Of a stretch of 6,456 nucleotides of DNA, positions 1 to 5,039 are shown piece by piece. This DNA comes from Calditrichia bacterium (lineage in GTDB: Bacteria > Calditrichota > Calditrichia > Calditrichales > Calditrichaceae), in contig JALWEA010000628.1 in the NCBI GenBank assembly GCA_027039465.1, positions 1 to 6,456 on the forward strand, given 5' to 3'. The first letter of the stretch is position 1, and the number at the start of each line of letters is the position of its first letter. The notes beneath the pieces were generated by a model, which was not told the origin of the DNA, ran no database searches, and saw only the letters and a program-made list of their open reading frames with translations. The translations under genes and the position numbers were made by a program.

Positions 1-31
1 CAAACGCATGGTAAATTAAACTCTTGGACAT
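1..31 (-). CDS. 5' end of probable transposase (ISL3-like), runs off window
   Basis: On the minus strand an ATG at 31-29 opens a frame that stays open to the window edge and reads MSKSLIYHAF. A good ribosome binding site (AAAGGAAG) lies about five bases upstream of the ATG. From memory, this opening resembles the first residues of ISL3-family transposases, which commonly start MSxSLLYHAFG. Only ten residues are visible, so neither the zinc-binding region nor the DDE catalytic core can be checked. The context supports a mobile element: the rightward gene next to it is missing its N-terminal half. The terminal inverted repeat of the element should lie between about 32 and 105, but I cannot place it. 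It could instead be an unrelated leftward gene. Confidence 0.4.
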   Translation of the reverse strand, partial: MSKSLIYHAF

Positions 32-83
32 GGTCGCTTCCTTTTTTTATTCTACTAAAAATATATTTTAAGCTACCATGTCC
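26..83. repeat. 9-bp inverted repeat flanking the probable IS/thioesterase junction
   Basis: GGACATGGT at 26-34 is the exact reverse complement of ACCATGTCC at 75-83, with 40 bases between the arms. The left arm covers the start codon of the putative transposase and the right arm covers the ATG at 78 of the thioesterase remnant. The match stops abruptly on both sides. It could be part of the element's end structure or chance; a 9-bp match within so short a stretch is mildly unexpected. Confidence 0.35.
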
Positions 84-539
84 TTTTATTTTTTTCAAGT
101 CATGTACTCAAAAACCGGAAGAGCCTTCAAAAAGCGGAAGCCCGTAAAACTACCCGAATTTCTAAACGGCTTGGAAAATACGAAAAAAGGACGCGCTCTT
201 GATGATCCGTTCAAACATTTACCGGTGCTGACGGAAGTGGAAAACCAGCACAAATTTATTGTACGCATGAGCGATTTGGATGTTAACAATCATGTCAATA
301 GCGGCCATTATATCGACTGGGCTTTAGAGGCCGTGCCCAAAGTCATTCATGACAAATATTGGGTACACGATTTACAGGCCAATTATCGGGCGGAAGCCTT
401 GTACGGCGATCGCATTATCTCTCAAATTCAGGCTTTTCGCAAAGAAGACGGATTTGAGATTTATCATCGTGTGATGCGGGAAAAAGATGATAAAGAGCTT
501 TTTCGTGCCGTCAGCAAATGGAAGCCTTATCAGAGTTGA
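78..539 (+). pseudogene. Acyl-ACP thioesterase, C-terminal hotdog half (5'-truncated remnant)
   Basis: The 153-residue product matches the second half of bacterial FatA/FatB-type acyl-ACP thioesterases, which release fatty acids from acyl carrier protein in the cytoplasm. The linker (about residues 8-55, around SKTGRAF and KLPEFL) leads into the C-terminal hotdog domain with DLDVNNHVN at 66-74. This contains the D-x-N-x-H catalytic signature (D68, N70, H72 by analogy with plant FatB), followed by E106 in YRAEALYG. Complete family members are about 240-260 residues, so the first hotdog domain is missing. Upstream, the same frame has stops at 69-71 and 12-14, and no Shine-Dalgarno precedes the ATG at 78. 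Family-like sequence seems to begin near 95-105, so residues 1-7 are probably not original. Loss of the 5' half by an insertion next door is the simplest reading. A standalone hotdog protein is less likely because the inter-domain linker is retained. Confidence 0.6.
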
Positions 540-564
540 TTTCCTGTGAAAAAGAAAGTAAATT
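536..564 (+). promoter_or_regulatory. Probable promoter of tRNA-Leu
   Basis: TTGATT at 536-541 and TAAATT at 559-564 are separated by exactly 17 bases, each matching four of six consensus positions. The predicted start is near 571, a few bases before the mature tRNA 5' end at 579. The -35 box overlaps the stop codon of the thioesterase remnant, so the tRNA seems to be transcribed on its own. Confidence 0.45.
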
Positions 565-578
565 AAAAAACTTTTCTT

Positions 579-662
579 GCGAGGATGGCGGAATTGGCAG
601 ACGCGCCAGACTTAGGATCTGGTGCCCGCAAGGGCGTGGGGGTTCAAGTCCCCCTTCTCGCA
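579..662 (+). tRNA. tRNA-Leu (anticodon UAG)
   Basis: A complete class II tRNA folds by eye. The acceptor arms are GCGAGGA (579-585) and TTCTCGC (655-661), with discriminator A at 662. The anticodon stem is CCAGA (606-610) with TCTGG (618-622), enclosing the loop CTTAGGA with anticodon TAG at 613-615, which reads CUN leucine codons. The long variable arm is GCCC-GCAA-GGGC at 624-635. The T arm is GGGGG-TTCAAGT-CCCCC at 638-654. The long variable arm, discriminator A73 and G37 are all typical of tRNA-Leu. CCA is not encoded. The T-run at 664-668 just after the gene may end transcription. Confidence 0.97.
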
Positions 663-730
663 CTTTTTAAAAATATCACCCATTCAATTAAAATCATGGC
701 CTCCCGTTTTCAATTTATTAAGCAATATCC

Positions 731-2110
731 TTAAACTTCTGCCATTGAGAGCGCGATGAATTGTTCATGAATTAAATGCACGGTTTTTTCAATATCCGCT
801 TCATCGATAATGAACATCATACTGATTTGTTTGTTGAACTGTGAAATCAATTCAATCCGAATACCCTGTTCATGCAATAAGCGAATTATTTGCCAAGTCA
901 ATTGAGGATCACCTTTCATGCGTTCACCAACCACACTGACAACTACCTTATTTGGTTCAAGCTCCACATGACCGAATGTTTCCAATTCTTTGATGAACTC
1001 GGTCGATCCTCCATTGCTCTGAATAGTGACAGATAACTTTGTGGCCGCTTTATTCACAGCATAGACCTTTTTACCGTGCTTAGTAAGAATTTCAAAAATT
1101 TCTTCAATTAATTTCGGAGAAAGTAAAAGTTTGGATGATTCCACCGTAACCAACGAAATGCCTTCTTTGTAAGCAATGGAACGGATGGCTTGCGGCGCTT
1201 TATCCTGATAATCGGGCAAAATAAGCGTTCCTTTTTCCTCGGGACGGAGCGAATTAAGCACGCGCACCGGAATGCCATGCGTAACCGCGGGTTGAATGGT
1301 CGCCGGATGTAAAACCCGCGCTCCGAAATAGGCTAATTCGCACGCTTCGTCAAAGGTCATGAACGTAAGCGGCCTGGCTTGAGGAATAATGGTCGGATCC
1401 GCGCTCAAAATGCCATCCACATCCGACCAGATTTGAATCTCATCGGCTTGTAATACGGCGCCTAAAATCGAAGCCGTGTAATCGGAGCCGTCTCTCCCCA
1501 AAGTAGCCGGTGCACCTTCCACCGTTGTGGCTAAAAAGCCTTGCGTTACAACCAATTGATTCTTTTTTAAATAGGGCACGTAGTACAGATGAGCCAAGGA
1601 TTTGATCTTATCCAATTCCGGCACGATTTCGCCTTGCAGATATGATATTTGCATTACCGGCCTAACATCCACGCAAACGCTTTGGTTACCCAAATACCGC
1701 AAATAGGCATCAAAAATATGCGAGGAAAGTAATTCTCCGATGCCGACCAAACCATTGTAAACTTCCGAACTTTCCACTTTAATCGCTTCGGTTACTTTTA
1801 AAAAGGTTTGCAACTTACGAAATTCGGAATCAAGATAATTATTCAATTGTTCGAGAATTACGCCGGAAGGAATGAGCGCTTTTGCCATGGCACGATGGCG
1901 ATGAACCAATTCGTCGGCAATTTGAGAGGCCCTCTCCTTTTCACCGGCCAAAGTCATCCGATGTGCTAAGATTAGCTGATCGGTAACACCCCCTAAAGCC
2001 GACAGAACAACCAAAGGTTGCTGTGTAATTTTGGATTCCACAATTTTAGCCACGCGCTTCATGGCGCTGACATCTTTAATGGAACTCCCCCCGAATTTCA
2101 TGATGATCAT
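731..2110 (-). CDS. lysC: Aspartate kinase (aspartokinase, monofunctional, with ACT domains)
   Basis: This cytoplasmic enzyme phosphorylates aspartate with ATP, the entry step to lysine, threonine and methionine. The 459-residue length is close to lysine-sensitive aspartokinase III of E. coli (449). The amino-acid kinase domain spans about 1-290: KFGGSS at 5-10, GELLSS at 125-130 with the substrate-binding glutamate E126, GRDGSDYT at 205-212 (R206 and D210 match conserved active-site residues), and the nucleotide-binding stretch WSDVDGILSADP at 228-239. Two ACT-type regulatory segments follow, from about 319 (SLVTVESSKLL) and from about 389 (VVSVVGERMKG), so allosteric control is expected, but the effector cannot be read from sequence. 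There is no homoserine dehydrogenase fusion. AGGAG lies eight bases before the ATG at 2110. A second ATG at codon 4 is less well placed. The gene starts 20 bases after the metX stop and is probably last in a metY-metX-lysC operon, which would put it under the S-box. Confidence 0.95.
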   Translation of the reverse strand: MIIMKFGGSSIKDVSAMKRVAKIVESKITQQPLVVLSALGGVTDQLILAHRMTLAGEKERASQIADELVHRHRAMAKALIPSGVILEQLNNYLDSEFRKLQTFLKVTEAIKVESSEVYNGLVGIGELLSSHIFDAYLRYLGNQSVCVDVRPVMQISYLQGEIVPELDKIKSLAHLYYVPYLKKNQLVVTQGFLATTVEGAPATLGRDGSDYTASILGAVLQADEIQIWSDVDGILSADPTIIPQARPLTFMTFDEACELAYFGARVLHPATIQPAVTHGIPVRVLNSLRPEEKGTLILPDYQDKAPQAIRSIAYKEGISLVTVESSKLLLSPKLIEEIFEILTKHGKKVYAVNKAATKLSVTIQSNGGSTEFIKELETFGHVELEPNKVVVSVVGERMKGDPQLTWQIIRLLHEQGIRIELISQFNKQISMMFIIDEADIEKTVHLIHEQFIALSMAEV

Positions 2111-2130
2111 TGCAACGCTCTCCTAAGCAT

Positions 2131-3252
2131 TTAATCAATTCCGTTTAAAAATTCTTTGATCATGGGGTTTAACTGATCGTACTCGATTAAAAAGGCGTCA
2201 TGACCGTTAACGGAACGGATTTCCCGATACGTTCCCTGGGGTACCATTTTGGCAATTTCTTTCTGTTCATTAACCGGATAAAGAAGATCGCTATCAATCC
2301 CGATCGAAAGGGTTTTGGCTTTAATCGAATGCAATGCTGCTTCCATGCCACCGCGACCTTTTCCCACATCATGCCCGTCCATGGCTTTGGTTAAGGTGAT
2401 CATGCTATTGGCATCAAAACGTTTGACCAGCTTATTGCCTTGATAGGACAAGTAACTTTCCACTCGGAAGAAATCGTCGCGCGCATCATCCTGAAGCAGG
2501 CGGCCGAATCGTTCTTGAAACGAGGGGTGGGTTCGGTACGAAATCATGGCAATTTGCCGCGCCAAAGACAACCCTTTCTCGGGCTGTTTGGTGTAATAGC
2601 CATTATTCCAGTCAGGATCCGTTGTAATTGCCTGACGGGCCAAATGGTTAAAACCGATGGCCCAGGCGGAATGTGCGGCCGGTGCTGCAATCGGAATAAT
2701 CGAACGCACCAACTGAGGAAATAAAATGCCCCATTCCAGAGTCATCATACCACCAAGTGAACCGCCGATTACGGCTGTCAGCCGCTTAATGCCTAAATAA
2801 TCAACTAGGGCTTTTTGCGCACGCACCATATCACGCACGGTAATCGGAGGAAATTCCGGGCCGAATGCTTTACCGGTTCGGGATTGCTGTGAAGATGGGC
2901 CGGTCGTGCCGTAGCAACTGCCTAAAATATTGGGACAAACCACAAAATAACGATCGGTGTCCAATGCTTTACCCGGCCCGATTAAGCCGTCCCACCAGCC
3001 GGGTTGCTGCGGTTTTTTGTGAGCGTAAAACGGGATTTTTTGCAAAATTTCATCGCTGAGCTCTGTAAATCCCGCGGCATGGGCATCACCGGTTAAGGCA
3101 TGACAAATTAAGATCGCATTGTCGCCGGCCGTATTAAGCCGGCCATAAGTTTCGTAAGCCACGTTAACCGTTGGTAAGGAATGTCCGCTATCAAGAACAA
3201 ACGGATTTGTTTCGCTAAAAAGTCGGACTATTTGCGTTTTGCTTTTTAACAT
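2131..3252 (-). CDS. metX: Homoserine O-acyltransferase (probably O-acetyltransferase)
   Basis: MetX activates homoserine with an acyl-CoA (usually acetyl-CoA), giving the O-acylhomoserine used by the sulfhydrylase encoded just upstream. The 373-residue alpha/beta-hydrolase has the usual family length. Visible signatures are AYETYGRLN at 32-40, HALTGDAHAAG at 51-61, PGWWDGLIGPGKALDT at 84-99, and NILGSCYGTTGPSS at 108-121. The nucleophile elbow GGSLGG at 163-168 carries S165. D322 in SDLLYP and H351 in NGHDAFL complete the Ser-Asp-His triad. Some MetX proteins use succinyl-CoA; pairing with an O-acetylhomoserine-type MetY favours acetyl, but this is inference. The start is supported by AAAGAAAGG about five bases before the ATG. 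Sixty-one bases separate it from the metY stop, with no terminator hairpin or obvious promoter between, so cotranscription is likely. Confidence 0.95.
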   Translation of the reverse strand: MLKSKTQIVRLFSETNPFVLDSGHSLPTVNVAYETYGRLNTAGDNAILICHALTGDAHAAGFTELSDEILQKIPFYAHKKPQQPGWWDGLIGPGKALDTDRYFVVCPNILGSCYGTTGPSSQQSRTGKAFGPEFPPITVRDMVRAQKALVDYLGIKRLTAVIGGSLGGMMTLEWGILFPQLVRSIIPIAAPAAHSAWAIGFNHLARQAITTDPDWNNGYYTKQPEKGLSLARQIAMISYRTHPSFQERFGRLLQDDARDDFFRVESYLSYQGNKLVKRFDANSMITLTKAMDGHDVGKGRGGMEAALHSIKAKTLSIGIDSDLLYPVNEQKEIAKMVPQGTYREIRSVNGHDAFLIEYDQLNPMIKEFLNGID

Positions 3253-3313
3253 TCGAACCTTTCTTTTTTTCTCATTCCGGATAATACGCTTGTTTTAATA
3301 AATTAAAGACCAT

Positions 3314-4627
3314 TTAACAATTAGCCAAAGCCTGATCAAAATCCGCTTTAATATCTTCAATATGTTCCAAACCGACGGAAACGCGAATCATGTCCGGCAG
3401 AACACCCGCCGTTTTTTGCTCTTCTTCGCTTAACTGTTGGTGTGTTGTGGAAGCGGGATGAATGACCAATGTTTTGGCATCACCCACATTGGCCAACAGA
3501 CTGGCCAATTTCACATTATTGACGAACGTTTTTCCGGCAGCGCTGCCTCCTTTTACCCCAAAAGCCAGCATGGAACCGAACATTCCGGGACGTAAATATT
3601 TTTTTGCCAGTTCGTGGGTGGGATGGGAGGATAATCCAGGATACCAGACCCAACTCACTTTCGGATGTTGCTCCAACCACTGCGCTAATTCTTGGGCATT
3701 TTGGCAATGCCGCTCAATGCGCAGAGAAAGCGTTTCCAGTCCCTGCAGCAATAAAAAGGCATTAAACGGACTTAACGCGGGGCCAAAATCGCGCAAAGCT
3801 TCTACACGGGCACGAATAATAAAAGCAATATTTCCGGTAGGACTGTCAAAACCGAATTGTTGCCAAAACTTCAATCCGTGGTAACCGGGATTCGGTTCGG
3901 TAAAAATCGGGAAGTTTCCGTTTCCCCAATCAAACTTGCCGCTATCCACAATGATTCCGCCAATCGAGGTGCCATGTCCGCCAATCCATTTGGTAGCAGA
4001 GGCGGTCACAATATCCGCGCCCCATTCGATGGGACGCACCAAATATCCCCCGGCGCCAAAGGTATTGTCCACAATAAGCGGAATGCCATGCCGATGCGCC
4101 AATTCGGCCAAGGCTTCAAAATCGGCCACATTTAAACGCGGATTGCTAATGCTTTCAATATAAATGGCTTTTGTTTTGGAATCGATCAGCTTTTCAAAAT
4201 CTTCGATACGGCCGGTAGTGCAAAAACGCACATCAATTCCGAGTCGTGGCAAAGCAACCTTAAACTGATTAAACGTACCTCCGTACAAATAGCTGGTAGC
4301 AACAATATTTTCACCGGCTTGTGCAATGGTGGCCACGGCTAAAAATTGAGCGGCCTGACCGGAGGCTGTGGCCAAAGCACCAATACCCCCTTCCAATGCA
4401 GCCATGCGCTTCTCAAACACATCCGTTGTCGGGTTTTGAATGCGTGTGTAGATGTTGCCGAATTCCTTAAGATCGAACAAAGCCGCCGCATGATCGGCAT
4501 CGTTAAAAAGATACGACGTGGTTTGGTAAATGGGCACCGCCCGAGCGTGCGTTTCCTTATCCGGCACCTGACCGGCATGTAACTGCAATGTCTCGAAGCG
4601 ATAATTCGGGTTGGATGAATTGGCCAT
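3314..4627 (-). CDS. metY: O-acetylhomoserine sulfhydrylase (PLP-dependent)
   Basis: This enzyme joins sulfide to O-acetylhomoserine, giving homocysteine for methionine synthesis (direct sulfhydrylation). The product has 437 residues, the length expected for MetY (about 420-440) and longer than cystathionine gamma-synthase (about 380-400). It is a Cys/Met-metabolism PLP enzyme (fold type I). Landmarks are FETLQLHAGQ at 11-20, PIYQTTSYLF at 32-41, YTRIQNPT at 60-67 (phosphate-binding Tyr/Arg from the partner subunit), ASGQAAQ at 88-94, VDNTFGAGG at 186-194 with D187 contacting the pyridine nitrogen, and SATKWIGGHGT at 210-220 with K213 as the Schiff-base lysine. AGGAG sits eight bases before the ATG at 4627. 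It is the first gene after the SAM-I riboswitch and terminator, so it should be expressed when SAM is low. No cysteine synthase-like features are present. Confidence 0.96.
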   Translation of the reverse strand: MANSSNPNYRFETLQLHAGQVPDKETHARAVPIYQTTSYLFNDADHAAALFDLKEFGNIYTRIQNPTTDVFEKRMAALEGGIGALATASGQAAQFLAVATIAQAGENIVATSYLYGGTFNQFKVALPRLGIDVRFCTTGRIEDFEKLIDSKTKAIYIESISNPRLNVADFEALAELAHRHGIPLIVDNTFGAGGYLVRPIEWGADIVTASATKWIGGHGTSIGGIIVDSGKFDWGNGNFPIFTEPNPGYHGLKFWQQFGFDSPTGNIAFIIRARVEALRDFGPALSPFNAFLLLQGLETLSLRIERHCQNAQELAQWLEQHPKVSWVWYPGLSSHPTHELAKKYLRPGMFGSMLAFGVKGGSAAGKTFVNNVKLASLLANVGDAKTLVIHPASTTHQQLSEEEQKTAGVLPDMIRVSVGLEHIEDIKADFDQALANC

Positions 4628-4635
4628 TGTTTATT

Positions 4636-4663
4636 CTCCTTTCTTTATCGGATAGCCGATAAA
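4636..4663 (-). promoter_or_regulatory. Hairpin immediately upstream of the metY Shine-Dalgarno
   Basis: In the leader RNA, TTTATCGG (4663-4656) pairs with CCGATAAA (4651-4644) across a four-base loop, giving a perfect 8-bp stem. It ends three bases before AGGAG (4640-4636), the ribosome binding site of metY. It lies downstream of the S-box terminator, so it is present only in read-through mRNA. There is no U-tract, so it is not a terminator. It may set 5' stability or ribosome access, but no function is shown by the sequence. Confidence 0.5.
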
Positions 4664-4691
4664 TTTAATTTTATCACTGACTTTGTAAACT

Positions 4692-4728
4692 AAAAAAGCC
4701 TCTCCGGGATCTGATCCTGAAGAGGCTT
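4692..4728 (-). terminator. Riboswitch-controlled intrinsic terminator before metY
   Basis: On the minus strand AAGCCTCT (4728-4721) pairs with AGAGGCTT (4703-4696), and an inner GGATC/GATCC pairing extends the stem. A run of six U (4697-4692) follows. This is the OFF-state hairpin of the S-box. Its 5' strand is also the 3' strand of the antiterminator, so the two structures exclude each other. Confidence 0.92.
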
Positions 4729-4753
4729 CAATAAGGTTTATTGAATCCGCTTC
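4719..4753 (-). promoter_or_regulatory. S-box antiterminator hairpin
   Basis: On the minus strand TTCAATAA (4745-4738) pairs with TTATTGAA (4734-4727) across the loop ACC. The stem extends outward with GAAG (4753-4750, the 3' end of aptamer P1) pairing to CTTC (4722-4719, in the 5' strand of the terminator), with a few mismatches between. Forming it breaks both P1 and the terminator. This is the expected ON state without SAM. Confidence 0.85.
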
Positions 4754-4862
4754 TTATCTTTCCCCGAGCTTGGGGCAGGAATTAGCACCTTTTCTCCCGG
4801 ATTAGGAGAATGGTTGCTAAGGCTTCACAGGGCCTGTTCCCTCCACCTTTCTGGATAAGAAG
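4750..4862 (-). promoter_or_regulatory. SAM-I (S-box) riboswitch aptamer
   Basis: The minus strand carries the S-box consensus in order. P1 is CTTCTTATC (4862-4854) pairing with GATAAGAAG (4758-4750), nine base pairs. Between them come GGTGGAGGGA, CAGGCCCTGTGAAGCC, AGCAACC, a P3 hairpin (TTCTCC with GGGAGAA), the conserved GGTGCTAATTCC, a P4 hairpin (CCCC-AAGCT-CGGGG), and GAAAGATAAG. The fold and conserved joining regions match the class that binds S-adenosylmethionine. It is followed by antiterminator and terminator hairpins, so it controls transcription. With SAM bound, P1 is stabilised, the terminator forms and metY-metX-lysC expression falls. Confidence 0.97.
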
Positions 4863-4875
4863 TGATGAACTTCTC
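4857..4875 (-). promoter_or_regulatory. Small hairpin overlapping the 5' strand of aptamer P1
   Basis: On the minus strand AGAAGT (4874-4869) can pair with ACTTCT (4863-4858) across the loop TCATC, with a possible G-U pair outside. ACTTCT includes most of the 5' strand of P1, so this hairpin and P1 cannot form together. It forms first during transcription and might shift the switching threshold. This is a structural inference only. Confidence 0.4.
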
Positions 4876-4903
4876 TATTTCAAAGACGCATGCGCTGTTT
4901 GAG

Positions 4904-4931
4904 AATCTGACTGATTGCTATCAGTCAGATT
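4904..4931. repeat. Palindrome B: 12-bp arms, 4-base loop
   Basis: AATCTGACTGAT (4904-4915) and ATCAGTCAGATT (4920-4931) are perfect reverse complements around the loop TGCT (AGCA on the transcribed strand). Its core (4909-4926) matches the core of palindrome A at 17 of 18 positions. It lies in the metY leader between promoter and S-box. No U-tract follows it on the minus strand, so it is not a standard intrinsic terminator. Function unknown. Confidence 0.85.
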
Positions 4932-4942
4932 ACGTAATACGT
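4932..4942. repeat. Small palindrome between A and B
   Basis: ACGTA and TACGT flank a single central base. It abuts palindrome B on one side and palindrome A on the other with no unassigned base, so 4904-4966 is entirely tiled by three palindromes. Confidence 0.6.
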
Positions 4943-4966
4943 GGGGACTGATAGCTATCAGTCCCC
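4943..4966. repeat. Palindrome A: perfect 24-bp palindrome
   Basis: GGGGACTGATAG (4943-4954) is followed directly by its reverse complement CTATCAGTCCCC (4955-4966), giving a perfect even palindrome. Its core GACTGATAGCTATCAGTC (4946-4963) recurs in palindrome B with one change, centre to centre 37 bp. As DNA it is a natural site for a symmetric dimeric regulator, starting only a few bases downstream of the predicted transcription start. As RNA it would fold into a 10-bp hairpin with an AGCU loop at the very 5' end of the transcript. No U-tract follows. Confidence 0.85.
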
Positions 4967-4977
4967 CGTTTGGTTGG

Positions 4978-5008
4978 CAAATATAGGTTTTCCAGGAACG
5001 CTTGTCAA
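4978..5008 (-). promoter_or_regulatory. Promoter of the S-box/metY-metX-lysC transcript
   Basis: On the minus strand TTGACA (5008-5003) and TATATT (4985-4980) are separated by exactly 17 bases: a perfect -35 and a five-of-six -10. The same stretch also reads TTTG then TATATTTG (4985-4978) with a 20-base gap, fitting the Bacteroidota -33 TTTG and -7 TAnnTTTG pattern. The predicted start is near 4970-4974, giving a leader of about 345 bases. The box lies 31 bases beyond the asd stop, and no terminator hairpin with U-tract separates asd from it. Confidence 0.8.
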
Positions 5009-5039
5009 ATAAATTTACAAATCTTCGTATTTTATTTAA

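Noticed and set aside
1..146. Frame-1 open stretch as the missing N-terminal half of the thioesterase
   Set aside because: The translation (QTHGKLNSWTW...) shows no resemblance to the first hotdog domain, so a simple frameshift does not explain the truncation.
644..696. Small minus-strand ORF (ATG near 696) running into the tRNA region
   Set aside because: It begins MILIEWVIFLKSARRG and stops at once; it is antisense to the tRNA T arm and acceptor stem and is very short, so probably chance despite an upstream GGGAGG.
4887..4894. 8-bp palindrome CGCATGCG in the leader
   Set aside because: It is short and isolated from the palindrome tile; expected by chance too often to claim a role.
4904..4966. 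Tandem palindromes as intrinsic terminators of asd
   Set aside because: Neither hairpin is followed by a U-tract on the minus strand, and both lie downstream of a strong promoter belonging to the next transcript.
4904..4966. CRISPR array
   Set aside because: There are only two core copies, each itself a palindrome, and the interval between them is another palindrome rather than a spacer. No cas genes are present.
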